Source: Leisingera caerulea DSM 24564
Lineage (GTDB): Bacteria; Pseudomonadota; Alphaproteobacteria; Rhodobacterales; Rhodobacteraceae
Length of the DNA: 64,000 bases
Assembly (NCBI RefSeq): GCF_000473325.1
Contig: NZ_KI421513.1
Location: forward strand, 487,217-551,216
Direction: 5' to 3'
The notes beneath the pieces are model-generated. The model searched no databases, was not told where the DNA came from, and saw only the letters and a list, made by a program, of their open reading frames with translations. This document shows, piece by piece, positions 41,307-49,950 of this stretch. Position 1 is the stretch's first letter. Every line of letters starts with the position of its first letter. A program made the position numbers and the translations under genes.

Positions 41307-42677
41307 TTAGTAAGCGAATTCGCTGTAAATGCGGCTGAGGTCCCCGTCCCAGGCGCCGTGGTAACGCTCCAACAGCTCATCTGCCGGGACTTTGCCGGTT
41401 TCAAGGCTGTCCTTCAGCGCATTGAGGAAATGGGTCTCATCCGGCACAAGGCCGCCTGCGCCTGGCTTGTGACGCGCCTTGAGGCCGCTTTCCGAAATCG
41501 CCACCACTTCCCGTGCCAGCTCATGCATTCTGATGCCGTTCACCTTGGCCTGCAGCCCCTGTTCGGAAGCCGCCACGCGCAGCTCTTCGCGGGTCTCGTC
41601 GTCCCAGCCCTTGACCAGATCCCAGGCCGCGTCCAGCGCGCTTTGGTCATAGGTGAGGCCGACCCAGAAGGCGGGCAGCGCGCAGAGGCGGCGCCAGGGG
41701 CCGCCGTCGGCGCCGCGCATCTCGATGAACTTCTTGATACGGGCCTCGGGGAAAATGGTGGTCAGATGGTCGGCCCAGTCGCTGAGCGTCGGGGTTTCGC
41801 CCGGCAGCGCGGGCAGCTCGCCCTTCAGGAAGTCGCGGAAGGACATGCCCAGCGCGTTGATATATTCACCATTCCGGTAGACGAAGTACATCGGTACATC
41901 GAGCGCATATTGCACCCAGGCTTCAAACCCGAAGCCTTCCTCGAACACAAATGGCAGCATGCCGGTGCGGTCGGCATCCAGCGAGCGCCAGACGCGGGAG
42001 CGCCAGGATTTGTGGCCGTTCGGCTTGCCATCCAGGAAGGGGGAATTGGCAAACAGCGCGGTGGCGACGGGCTGCAGCGCCAGGGCCACCCGCAGCTTCT
42101 GCACCATGTCGGCCTCGGAGGAGAAGTCGAGGTTCACCTGAACGGTGCAGGTGCGGCGCATCATGGTGGTGCCCATGGTGCCGACGTCCTGCATGTAGCC
42201 GTCCATCAGCTTGTAGCGGCCCTTGGGCATCAGCGGCATGTCTTCGTGTTTCCAGACAGGCGCTGCGCCCAGGCCGATGAAGCCGACGCCGATCTTGTCG
42301 GCGATGTCCTTGACGTCGCGCAGGTGGGCATTCACCTCGTCGCAGGTCTCGTGGATGGTTTCCAGCGGTGCGCCGGACAGTTCCAGCTGGCCGCCCGGCT
42401 CCAGGCTGATATTGGCGCCGCCTTTTGTCAGGCCGATCAGGTTGCCGCTCTCAATCAGCGGCGCCCAGCCGTGACCATCGCGCAGACCTTCCAGCACCGC
42501 CTGGATCGACCGCTCGCCGGCATAGGGAAGCGGTTTCAGCGTATCCTTGCAGTAACCGAATTTCTCGTGCTCGGTGCCAATGCGCCAGGCTTCCTTGGGC
42601 TTGCAGCCGTCGGCAAGATACTCGGCAAGCTGCTCATGACGTTCGATCGGCCCGCCGCCGGACTGGGGAATGGACAT
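41307..42677 (-). CDS. gshA: Glutamate-cysteine ligase (plant/alphaproteobacterial type)
   Basis: This 456-residue enzyme makes gamma-glutamylcysteine, the first step of glutathione synthesis. Motifs: IGTEHEKFGY, GGANISLEPGGQLELSGAP, HLRDVKDIADKIGVGFIGLG, MMRRTCTVQVNLDFSSE, PFVFEEGFGFEAWVQYALDV and FIEMRGADGG. This is the plant-like GCS2 class normal in alphaproteobacteria. The ATG at 42677 is 8 bases after GGACGGAG, better than an in-frame GTG three codons earlier. Two cysteines (GYC, RRTC) could take part in redox control known in plant enzymes, by inference. Confidence 0.96.
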   Translation of the reverse strand: MSIPQSGGGPIERHEQLAEYLADGCKPKEAWRIGTEHEKFGYCKDTLKPLPYAGERSIQAVLEGLRDGHGWAPLIESGNLIGLTKGGANISLEPGGQLELSGAPLETIHETCDEVNAHLRDVKDIADKIGVGFIGLGAAPVWKHEDMPLMPKGRYKLMDGYMQDVGTMGTTMMRRTCTVQVNLDFSSEADMVQKLRVALALQPVATALFANSPFLDGKPNGHKSWRSRVWRSLDADRTGMLPFVFEEGFGFEAWVQYALDVPMYFVYRNGEYINALGMSFRDFLKGELPALPGETPTLSDWADHLTTIFPEARIKKFIEMRGADGGPWRRLCALPAFWVGLTYDQSALDAAWDLVKGWDDETREELRVAASEQGLQAKVNGIRMHELAREVVAISESGLKARHKPGAGGLVPDETHFLNALKDSLETGKVPADELLERYHGAWDGDLSRIYSEFAY

Positions 42678-42742
42678 GCCTGGCACTCCGTCCTGTTAAG
42701 TCTGTGTTGAAGGGTCAGTCGTGGGCGGAATCGCCGCCAGTG

Positions 42743-43270
42743 TCAATGCAGGCGCAGATGTTCGGGCCGGCTGGAATTGCGCTCCCAGATCACGACCTGG
42801 TGAGCCCCCTTGCGGCGCAGCTCAGTCAGCATGCGCTCGGTTTTGAGGCCCGGCAGCGCGGCAAAGACGTCAAACAGCGCCTCATAGCCTTCGGCGTTCA
42901 CCGGGATCGCCAGCGGCGGCTGGCCGGGCTGCTCCAGCAGCCAGTGCGGCGGCTTGCAGGAGTGATCCAGCGCCAGCCGCTCCAGCTCGGAGGCGGCGAC
43001 GGCACCGCCGGTCAGCGGCCCGAAATAGGCAATCTGCCCCTCATCCACCTGCACCACGCCTGGCCCGCCGGTGCCGCGCCGGAAGCGCATCCGCTGGGCG
43101 CCGATCACGGCGGTCACCAGACCGGTGGCGACAAGGGCCCAGCCGGTGATGGCCGTGAACCCGGCCGAGGAAAACGCCCATTTCAGCCCGATCAGAAACA
43201 TCAGTACCGCGGCCAGGACTTCGCGCCATTGCCACAGGGCAGTGCGGGCTTCGGGGCGGATGAAACTCAT
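42743..43270 (-). CDS. Membrane protein of unknown function
   Basis: This is a 175-residue protein with two hydrophobic helices near the N-terminus (about 17-33, and 38-58 with ITGWALVATGLVTAVIGA), then a soluble domain with VVQVDEGQIAYFGPLTGGAV and LAIPVNAEGYEALFDVFAAL. I recognise no catalytic motif. It overlaps the kinase-like gene by 4 bases (ATGA) and lies 66 bases upstream of gshA on the same strand. Confidence 0.78.
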   Translation of the reverse strand: MSFIRPEARTALWQWREVLAAVLMFLIGLKWAFSSAGFTAITGWALVATGLVTAVIGAQRMRFRRGTGGPGVVQVDEGQIAYFGPLTGGAVAASELERLALDHSCKPPHWLLEQPGQPPLAIPVNAEGYEALFDVFAALPGLKTERMLTELRRKGAHQVVIWERNSSRPEHLRLH

Positions 43271-44229
43271 GACTTGATCCTTCTACCCTGCCGAACATCG
43301 TCGAGATAAGCTTGGATACGGCGGTGTCTCAGCTTCATGCGCCGCACGCGTTTCGTATTTTTGGCATACATTCTGAGAAGTGTCAGTCCGATGAAGAAAA
43401 CCAGAAATGAATCGCTCTCTGCTTCGAAATCGGTGTCCTGGGCCAGAAACTGCTTCATCTCTTCACTGTCCAAACCGTAAAGCAGCGGACCATCTATGCC
43501 CGCGCTCTGAAAGTCTTTGGATACCAGGAAAATGGCTGTTTGGCGGGACCGGAAGAAGGTGCCTCTGCGATGAATGTCGATCGCAGCTACCCCGCCATCC
43601 GGGCGCAGGATCAGGTTACGCGGGGCAAAATCGGGGTGCCCGGGCGTCCGCGCCGCTGGCTGGTCCCCGATTAGCTCCAGCAACCGCAGCAGTTCCTTGC
43701 CCAGCTCCGTCAGCAGTGCTGCGTCAGGGTGCGGGGCGCAGGTATCGAGAATGGCGTTTATTTCTTCTGCAAACCGGTTCGCAGGCAGGGCGGCCCGGAC
43801 GACTTTGCCCTGGCTCGCCCAGCTTTGCCAGGCACAGCACTGCCGCAGAATCTGCGGCCGGTTTGCAGCGGGCTGTTTGAGCAGCTTGTTCACCGGTGCG
43901 CCGGATTCGAAGCTCACCACCACAAGGCCCAGCTTGCCGGAAGTGGCGAAACACCTGTTTGCAGAGAATTCCGGGTGCGCGCCAAGGCGTTCAAAGCGGC
44001 GGAGCGCTTGCACGGTGCCGCCGACATAGCCGCGCCGGGTGCCGGGGTCCCAGAATTTCTTTATCACCACTGGTTCCCTGCCGCGGTAGCCGCGGAACAC
44101 CGAAGACTCTTCTGAGACTTTCAAAGCACTCTCCAGCTTGACGCCGCCCCCCGGCCATTTCAGCTGTGTCTGGAGCTGCACACGCTCCATCTGGCGGGCA
44201 GCGCTGTCTGGACGGGCAAAAAACTGCAT
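43267..44229 (-). CDS. Protein-kinase-fold phosphotransferase-like protein
   Basis: This is a 320-residue protein. GHPDFAPRNLILRPDGGVAA followed by IDIHRRG is the catalytic loop and metal-binding strand of aminoglycoside-phosphotransferase/LPS-kinase-like proteins (HxDxxxxNxxL then D). VVIKKFWDPG with two Lys is a candidate for the ATP-anchoring strand. The C-terminus is very basic (TKRVRRMKLRHRRIQ). The substrate is unknown: a lipid or sugar kinase is possible. The ATG at 44229 is preferred over a TTG directly after the rsmE stop. Confidence 0.75.
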   Translation of the reverse strand: MQFFARPDSAARQMERVQLQTQLKWPGGGVKLESALKVSEESSVFRGYRGREPVVIKKFWDPGTRRGYVGGTVQALRRFERLGAHPEFSANRCFATSGKLGLVVVSFESGAPVNKLLKQPAANRPQILRQCCAWQSWASQGKVVRAALPANRFAEEINAILDTCAPHPDAALLTELGKELLRLLELIGDQPAARTPGHPDFAPRNLILRPDGGVAAIDIHRRGTFFRSRQTAIFLVSKDFQSAGIDGPLLYGLDSEEMKQFLAQDTDFEAESDSFLVFFIGLTLLRMYAKNTKRVRRMKLRHRRIQAYLDDVRQGRRIKS

Positions 44230-44247
44230 TCGCTCAAAACGGCCCAA

Positions 44248-44973
44248 TTACCAGTCCCCCAGCGCTTGCTGCCACAGGGTCATGGCCGCCACCGCTGCGG
44301 TATCTGCGCGCAGAATACGGGGGCCAAGGCTGACCACATGGGATTGCGGCAGCGCGTGCAGGCGCTTGCGCTCAGCCTCCGAAAAACCGCCCTCGGGTCC
44401 GATCAGGATGGCCCAGGGCGCGCCCTTCTGCGTCTCCGCGGCCAGTTGCAGCGCATTGCCCACCTCAGCCTCGTCGCAGAACATCAGCTGGCGCTCCTGC
44501 GGCCATTGGTCCAGCAGGCGGGAGAGTTTTTGCAAATCCGCCACTTCCGGCACATAGGTGCCGCCGCATTGTTCCGCCGCCTCGACCGCATGGGCCTGCA
44601 GCCGGTCCTGGCGGATACGCTCCGAGTTGGTGAACTCGGTCTGCACCGGCAGGATGCGCGCAGCACCCATCTCCGCGGCCTTTTCAACGATGAAATCGGT
44701 GCGCGCCTTCTTGATCGGGGCAAACAACAGCCACAGGTCCGGCGGCAGCTGCAAGGGCCTGGTCTGCTCCTGGCAGACCAGCGTGCCTCCGCGCTTGCCG
44801 GCCTCTGCAACTTTGGCCAGGAACTCGCCGTCCTTGCCGTTGAACAGCGCCACAGGGGCGCCAACGGTCAGCCGCATGACCCCGAACAGGTAATGCGCCT
44901 GATCCCGGTCCAAAGGAACCGTTTGCCCTGCCCCCAAGGGGTGCTCTACATACAGTCTGATTTTTGCACTCAT
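44248..44973 (-). CDS. rsmE: 16S rRNA (uracil-1498-N3)-methyltransferase
   Basis: This 241-residue SPOUT-fold enzyme methylates U1498 in the decoding region of 16S rRNA. Signatures are KKARTDFIVEKAAEMG, ILIGPEGGFSEAE and SLGPRILRADTAAV of the trefoil-knot SAM site. Its ATG lies only 12 bases from the divergent ubiA ATG; the ribosome site TAGGA occupies that gap. The kinase-like gene follows directly after the stop. Confidence 0.95.
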   Translation of the reverse strand: MSAKIRLYVEHPLGAGQTVPLDRDQAHYLFGVMRLTVGAPVALFNGKDGEFLAKVAEAGKRGGTLVCQEQTRPLQLPPDLWLLFAPIKKARTDFIVEKAAEMGAARILPVQTEFTNSERIRQDRLQAHAVEAAEQCGGTYVPEVADLQKLSRLLDQWPQERQLMFCDEAEVGNALQLAAETQKGAPWAILIGPEGGFSEAERKRLHALPQSHVVSLGPRILRADTAAVAAMTLWQQALGDW

Positions 44974-44985
44974 GGGGTCCTACAT

Positions 44986-45948
44986 ATGCAAGGCCAGAAG
45001 CCAGCGCCAGAGGGTCAGGTCGCGGATGCGGTCACCGGAAACTGGGTCGACACTCATGCGCCGGAATGGACGCGGCCCTATCTGCGGCTCTCCCGTGCTG
45101 ACCGGCCGATTGGTACCTGGCTGTTGCTGATCCCCTGCTGGTGGGGGCTGGCGCTGGCAGTCCTGGCGGATCAAAGCCCGCACTGGCAGGATCTGTGGAT
45201 CGCCATCGGCTGCGCCGCCGGCGCCTGGCTGATGCGCGGCGCGGGCTGCACCTGGAACGATATCACCGACCGCAACTTCGACGGCCAGGTCGAGCGCACG
45301 CGCTCGCGCCCCATTCCGTCGGGCCAGGTGACGGTCAAGGGCGCGCTGGTCTGGATGGGGCTGCAGTGCCTCTTGGGGCTGATGATTCTGCTGACTTTCA
45401 ACCAGGCGGCCATCGCCATGGGCGTCCTGTCGCTGCTGCCGGTCGCGGTCTATCCCTTTGCCAAGCGGTTCACTTGGTGGCCGCAAGTGTTTCTGGGCCT
45501 CGCCTTCAATTGGGGCGCCATGCTGGCCTGGGTGGCGCACACCGGCTCTCTCAGCTGGCCGCCGGTGCTGCTGTATCTGGCCGGCATCGCCTGGACTCTC
45601 TTTTATGACACCATCTATGCCCATCAGGACACCGAGGACGACGCTCTGATCGGGGTGAAATCCACCGCCCGGCTGTTCGGGACACAAACGCCGATGTGGC
45701 TGCGCCGTTTCATCGTGGCCTTTGTCTGCCTGATGGCAGTGGCGGTGATCGGCGCGATGCTGGAGAGCGCTTCTGTGCTGGCGCTGGTGCTCGCGCTGGC
45801 CGCGCCTTGGGCGATGGGCTGGCACATGACTTGGCAGCTGCGCGCCTTTGACGCGGAAAATAATGCTCGGCTGCTGCAGCTGTTCCGGCTCAACCGCGAT
45901 ACCGGCCTGATTCCGCTGATCTTCTTTGTCCTGGCCATGTTCGTGTGA
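44986..45948 (+). CDS. ubiA: 4-hydroxybenzoate polyprenyltransferase
   Basis: This 320-residue membrane enzyme attaches the polyprenyl chain to 4-hydroxybenzoate in ubiquinone synthesis. Aspartate motifs: NDITDRNFD (residues 91-99), followed by RSRPIPSGQ, and the second YDTIYAHQDTEDD (207-219, Asp208/Asp215). About eight to nine hydrophobic helices. The start at 44986 begins MQGQKPAPEG. The 4-hydroxybenzoate monooxygenase (pobA) near 60 kb competes for the same substrate, and the polyprenyl synthase at 6.5 kb supplies the second. Confidence 0.95.
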   Translation: MQGQKPAPEGQVADAVTGNWVDTHAPEWTRPYLRLSRADRPIGTWLLLIPCWWGLALAVLADQSPHWQDLWIAIGCAAGAWLMRGAGCTWNDITDRNFDGQVERTRSRPIPSGQVTVKGALVWMGLQCLLGLMILLTFNQAAIAMGVLSLLPVAVYPFAKRFTWWPQVFLGLAFNWGAMLAWVAHTGSLSWPPVLLYLAGIAWTLFYDTIYAHQDTEDDALIGVKSTARLFGTQTPMWLRRFIVAFVCLMAVAVIGAMLESASVLALVLALAAPWAMGWHMTWQLRAFDAENNARLLQLFRLNRDTGLIPLIFFVLAMFV

Positions 45949-46008
45949 TTGAACAGCAGCCCCGTGCGGGGTAAGAGCCTGTAACGCAAACTGGGAATGT
46001 GCCGCCAT

Positions 46009-47916
46009 ATGCGCTTGTCTAAGCTGATGATCCCGGGCCTGGCCTTTGCCGCCGCAGCCGGGCTGAGCCTTGTTGCCGCCGGCTTTGCCGTGACCGCAGT
46101 GGAACGGAGCACCGAAAGCGGGGTGCGCCAGGCACTGGACGGCGGCGGCTATACCTGGGCCGAGGTGACGGCGGACGGGCTGCAGGTGCTGCTGGAAGGC
46201 ACCGCACCCGATGAGGCCACCCGGTTTTCGGTCAAATCGCTGGTGGGCACAGTTGTCGACGCGGCCCGGATTGTGGACGGGATGGAAGTGCCCCCTGCCG
46301 ATGGCCTGGCGCCGCCGCGGTTCTCGGCGGAAATCCTGCGCAATGACGGCGGCATTTCCATTATCGGACTGATCCCCGCAGGCTCCGGTCGCGCCGCGCT
46401 GGTCCAAGAGCTGGAGGGCCTGGCCGGGCCGGAAAACGTGGCCGACTTCCTGGAAACCGCGAAGTACGGCATTCCCGAAGGGTGGCCGGAGGCAATGGAT
46501 TTTGCGGTGGAGGCGCTGAAACTGCTGCCGCGCGCCAAGATTTCTGTTGAGGCAGGGGAGGTCTCGGTGACCGCCATCTCCGGCAGCGAGGAAGCCAAGG
46601 CGCAACTGGAAGAGCAACTGGGCCGAAGTGCGCCGCCGGGATTGCGGCTGGCGCTGGACATCGCCGCGCCGCGGCCGGTGATCACGCCGTTCACCCTGCG
46701 CTTCCTGCTGGACGGCAACAGCGCGGAGTTCGACGCCTGCTCCGCCGAAAGCGAGGACAGCCGCGACCGCATTCTGGCCGCCGCCCGCAAGGCCGGGCTG
46801 CAGGGCGAGGCGGACTGCGTGATCGGCATGGGCGTGCCCTCGCCCAACTGGGCCCGCGCGGCAGAGCTGAGCATTGCCGGCCTGGCGGAACTGGGCGGCG
46901 GCTCTGTCACCATCGCCAATGCCGATATCACGCTGGTGGCGGCAGAAGGCACACCGGACGCGCGCTTTGATCACGTGGTGGGCGAGCTGGAAGGCGCCCT
47001 GCCCCGCGTCTTTGCTTTGCACGCGGTGCTGCCGGTGCCAGAGGCGCAGAATGCCGGCGGCGTGCCGGAATTCACCGCCACCCTCAGCCCCGAGGGCCAG
47101 GTGCAGCTGCGCGGACGCCTGTCCGATGCCGCACTGCGCAAGGTTGCGGACAGCTACGCCAAGGCACGCTTCGGCTCCGGCAACGTCCACACCGCTGCGC
47201 GGGTGGCCGCCAACCTGCCCGCAGATTGGCCGGTGCGGGTGCTGGCGGGTCTGGAAGCACTGTCCTATCTGCAGCGCGGCGCGGTCACGGTGACTCCCGG
47301 GAACGTGGAGCTGCGCGGCATGAGCTACCGCAAGGACGCGCCGGCGGAGATCGCCCGCTTCCTGTCAGCCAAGCTGGGCGAGGCCGAGACCTATGGGCTC
47401 GACATCACCTACGAGAAGCCGCCGGAACCCAAGGACAAGCCATTGCCGCCGGAACTGTGCGAGGCGCAGCTGGCCAGCGCGCAGAGCGAAGGCAAGATCA
47501 CATTCGAGCCCGGCTCTGCCACGATTGCGGCGGACAGCGCCGGAACCATGGACCGGATCGCCGAAATCCTGGGCCGCTGCGGCCCGGTGCGGCTGGAGAT
47601 CCAGGGCCACACCGACAGCCAGGGCCGAGAAGCGATGAACCAGAACCTCAGCCAGGCGCGGGCCCAATCGGTGCTGAACGAGCTGCGGGCGCGGCGGGTG
47701 GTGACCTCGACCTTTGCTGCCAAAGGCTATGGCGAAAGCACCCCGATTGCCGATAACGGCACCGAGGAGGGCCGCGAGGCCAACCGCCGCATCGAATTCA
47801 AGCTGATCCGCCCGGCTGCTTCGGCGGAAAGCCCTGGAGGCAGCACCGGTGAAGACCGCACCGGCGAAGAGGCCGCCGACGGCTCAGAGGACGCACAGGA
47901 GACTACAGAGCAATGA
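46009..47916 (+). CDS. OmpA-domain envelope protein with BON-like repeats
   Basis: This is a 635-residue protein with an N-terminal signal or anchor helix (LSKLMIPGLAFAAAAGLSLV). The middle (about 40-440) holds several BON-like alpha/beta repeats, for example VRQALDGGGYTWAEVTADGL and ALEALSYLQRGAVTVTPGNV. The C-terminal OmpA peptidoglycan-binding domain (about 480-600) has ITFEPGSATIAADSAGTMDR, IQGHTDSQG and GYGESTPIADNGTEEGREAN-RRIEFKL. It probably links membrane to peptidoglycan. The tail after 600 is acidic and low in complexity. An ATG 4 codons upstream (45997) is possible but badly spaced. The next gene overlaps by 4 bases. Confidence 0.88.
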   Translation: MRLSKLMIPGLAFAAAAGLSLVAAGFAVTAVERSTESGVRQALDGGGYTWAEVTADGLQVLLEGTAPDEATRFSVKSLVGTVVDAARIVDGMEVPPADGLAPPRFSAEILRNDGGISIIGLIPAGSGRAALVQELEGLAGPENVADFLETAKYGIPEGWPEAMDFAVEALKLLPRAKISVEAGEVSVTAISGSEEAKAQLEEQLGRSAPPGLRLALDIAAPRPVITPFTLRFLLDGNSAEFDACSAESEDSRDRILAAARKAGLQGEADCVIGMGVPSPNWARAAELSIAGLAELGGGSVTIANADITLVAAEGTPDARFDHVVGELEGALPRVFALHAVLPVPEAQNAGGVPEFTATLSPEGQVQLRGRLSDAALRKVADSYAKARFGSGNVHTAARVAANLPADWPVRVLAGLEALSYLQRGAVTVTPGNVELRGMSYRKDAPAEIARFLSAKLGEAETYGLDITYEKPPEPKDKPLPPELCEAQLASAQSEGKITFEPGSATIAADSAGTMDRIAEILGRCGPVRLEIQGHTDSQGREAMNQNLSQARAQSVLNELRARRVVTSTFAAKGYGESTPIADNGTEEGREANRRIEFKLIRPAASAESPGGSTGEDRTGEEAADGSEDAQETTEQ

Positions 47917-48227
47917 ACAGGACCGAGTTCATCATCACCACCGCGATCATCCTGTTTGCGGCCTTTGCCCTGGGCTGGTTCGCCAACTGGCTGGTGCACC
48001 GGTTTACCCGGGTCAGGCAAAGCGATGTAGCCGACCTCGACCGGATGAGTCAGGAGCTGCACGAGGCGGAGGAAACCCGCGACCAGGCGATCACCTATCT
48101 GCAGCAGCGCGAGGCGGAGCTGACCAACCAGCTGACCCAGACCGAAGCCGAATTGCGCGCCGCGATGGACGGTCTGCGCGAGGCCCGCCGCGAGGCGGAA
48201 GAGCTGCGCGGCCAGATCCCGCACTGA
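47913..48227 (+). CDS. Small membrane protein with coiled coil
   Basis: This is a 104-residue protein with one N-terminal helix (FIITTAIILFAAFALGWFAN), a short basic linker (HRFTRVRQS) and a heptad-rich coiled coil from about residue 40 to 100 (rich in Glu, Arg, Gln). It starts inside the stop of the OmpA-domain gene (ATGA), so the two are made together, and an envelope partner role is likely. No enzymatic motif. Confidence 0.82.
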   Translation: MNRTEFIITTAIILFAAFALGWFANWLVHRFTRVRQSDVADLDRMSQELHEAEETRDQAITYLQQREAELTNQLTQTEAELRAAMDGLREARREAEELRGQIPH

Positions 48228-48534
48228 GCGGTCGAACGGGGCACTCCCGCGCCTGCAGGCCGCGCTGACGCGCGGCGTTGGCCGCTTCGCACCGCCGGCG
48301 GGTCAAGGAGGCCGCAGGCGCCGCGATGCGCGCTTGTCCCTGACGCGCCATTCTTCAATCAAACTTGGAACAGGCCTGGATAGGCAGACCTGACCGTTCA
48401 GGCCCTCTCTGCAGAATGAAAACGCCGCGCGTCAGCGCGGCGCCGGGCCCAACAGACGGAGATCATCTGTGAGGATCGCACAGCTGGAGGGAGCCCCCCC
48501 GACACGGTTGCGCAGGTTGCACCGGATACGCGGA
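48228..48534. other. Gene-free 307-base stretch between convergent genes
   Basis: This region holds REP-like material: a partial, inverted copy around 48235-48300 (CACTCCCGCGCC and GCGCTGACGCGCGGCG arms) and the plus-strand copy C at 48422-48497. Between them is GC-rich sequence without a convincing frame or ribosome site. No T-tract terminator is obvious. Confidence 0.5.
48422..48497 (+). repeat. REP-like intergenic repeat, copy C (diverged)
   Basis: The arms GCCGCGCGTC/GCGCGGCG are followed by CCGGGCCCAAC (from 48443), then a diverged arm (GATCATCTGTGAGGATCGC in place of GCATC-N3-GATGCGC) and GGAGGGAGCCC. The order of parts is as in copies A and B. Confidence 0.6.
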
Positions 48535-48981
48535 TCACCAGCGCTTCAAGGCGTCTTCGTCGGCGTCCTTGGCGGCCACCCAGTCCGAGCCGCCGCTGGC
48601 CAGGATTTCCTTCTTCCAGAACGGAGCACGGGATTTCAGGTAGTCCATCAGGTACTCCGCCGCCTCAAACGCATCCTTGCGGTGGCGGGCGGCGGTGGCG
48701 ACCATCATGATGCGCTCACCCGGGGCCAGGCGGCCGTGGCGGTGGATCACCAGCGCATCCGCCAGCGACCAGCGTTTCACAGCTTCTTCAGCGATGGCTG
48801 CCAGCGCCTTCTCGGTCATGCCCGGGTAATGCTCGATCTCCATCGCAGCAAGCCCCCCCTGATCGGCATCGCGGACAACGCCGGTGAAAGTCACCACCGC
48901 GCCCGCGCCCTCCACACCCGCGGCGAAGGCATCGCTTTCGGCCCCCAGCTCAAACGGCGCTTTCTGGACGGAAATCCGCAT
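48535..48981 (-). CDS. moaE: Molybdopterin synthase catalytic subunit
   Basis: This 148-residue subunit forms the active site that inserts two sulfurs into precursor Z (cPMP), with sulfur carried by MoaD. Motifs: VVTFTGVVRD, MEIEHYPGM, IHRHGRLAPGE and KSRAPFWKKE with the catalytic Lys residues. Directly downstream of moaD with a 4-base gap, so the two synthase subunits are co-expressed. Confidence 0.96.
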   Translation of the reverse strand: MRISVQKAPFELGAESDAFAAGVEGAGAVVTFTGVVRDADQGGLAAMEIEHYPGMTEKALAAIAEEAVKRWSLADALVIHRHGRLAPGERIMMVATAARHRKDAFEAAEYLMDYLKSRAPFWKKEILASGGSDWVAAKDADEDALKRW

Positions 48982-48985
48982 CGCG

Positions 48986-49231
48986 TCAGCCCCCGGTCAT
49001 CGGCGGAAAAAAGGCCACCTCGCGCACCCCTGCCAGGGGCGCATCGAAATCCGACAATTCCTGGTCCAGCGCCACCCGCAAGGCAGAGAGGTCAGCAAAG
49101 GCAGCAGCATAACGCTCTTCCCGCGCGCGCAGTTCCTCGACCAGATCTGCCACCGTGGCGGCAGAGGTCTCCACCTGTTCGCGCGGCAGGCCGATGCGTT
49201 CGCGCACCCAAGCGAAATACAGAACGTCCAT
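48986..49231 (-). CDS. moaD: Molybdopterin synthase sulfur-carrier subunit
   Basis: This 81-residue ubiquitin-like protein ends in Gly-Gly (PPMTGG), which is thiocarboxylated to carry sulfur. MDVLYFAWVRERIGLP is the usual first strand. Its ATG overlaps the pgsA stop by one base (TGATG). Position between pgsA and moaE is typical of Rhodobacteraceae. Confidence 0.95.
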   Translation of the reverse strand: MDVLYFAWVRERIGLPREQVETSAATVADLVEELRAREERYAAAFADLSALRVALDQELSDFDAPLAGVREVAFFPPMTGG

Positions 49232-49902
49232 CAATGTGCCTCCTTCAGATGCGGCATTGCCTTGCGCAGGTAATCCAGCCCGGTGAGCGCGGTCAGCGCT
49301 GCCGCAATCCATAGCAGCCACAGCCCGATGCGGCCGGTCCAGAACACCCCGGCCTCCTTCCATCGCAGCCCGAACAGGTCTTCAAGCTCGCCGGCAATGA
49401 TCTGGCTGTAGATCTGATCATCCATGCCAAAGGACGACATCACCAGGTAATGCTCGAAGATGCCTTGCGAGAACAGCGTGGCGATGGCGAGCATCTGAGC
49501 GGTCGTCTTCCACTTGGCCAGCTTGGTGACCTTGAGCGTGCCGGCGGTGTCGCCAAGGTATTCGCGCAAACCCGAGACGAACACCTCGCGGAACAGAATC
49601 ACCGTGGCGGGCAGCACCAGCCAAGGGGTCCAGTGCTCAGCCGAGTAGCCGACCAGGATCATCAGCGCGATAACCACCATCGCCTTGTCGGCGATAGGGT
49701 CCAGCATCGCGCCCATCTTGGTCTCCTGCTTCCAGGCCCGGGCCAGGTAGCCGTCAAACCAGTCTGTCACCGCGGCGGTGATGAACAAAAGCAGAGCGAA
49801 CCAGTCCGCATATGGCCGCGAAAAGTAGAGGAACATCACCGCTAGGCCGGGCGCAGCGATGAGCCGCAGCAGGGTGAGGATATTTGGCAGGTTCCATTTC
49901 AT
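49231..49902 (-). CDS. pgsA: CDP-diacylglycerol-glycerol-3-phosphate 3-phosphatidyltransferase
   Basis: This 223-residue membrane enzyme makes phosphatidylglycerol phosphate. The CDP-alcohol phosphotransferase motif D-x2-D-G-x2-A-R-x8-G-x3-D-x3-D is intact in DWFDGYLARAWKQETKMGAM continuing LDPIAD. NLPNILTLLRL at the N-terminus is typical. It lies 137 bases downstream of uvrC, with a repeat/terminator-like element in between, and overlaps moaD by one base. Confidence 0.96.
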   Translation of the reverse strand: MKWNLPNILTLLRLIAAPGLAVMFLYFSRPYADWFALLLFITAAVTDWFDGYLARAWKQETKMGAMLDPIADKAMVVIALMILVGYSAEHWTPWLVLPATVILFREVFVSGLREYLGDTAGTLKVTKLAKWKTTAQMLAIATLFSQGIFEHYLVMSSFGMDDQIYSQIIAGELEDLFGLRWKEAGVFWTGRIGLWLLWIAAALTALTGLDYLRKAMPHLKEAH

Positions 49903-49950
49903 GCGGGCACATTATCCGGCTGGCTGGCGCGTGGGAAGCGGATGGCAGAC

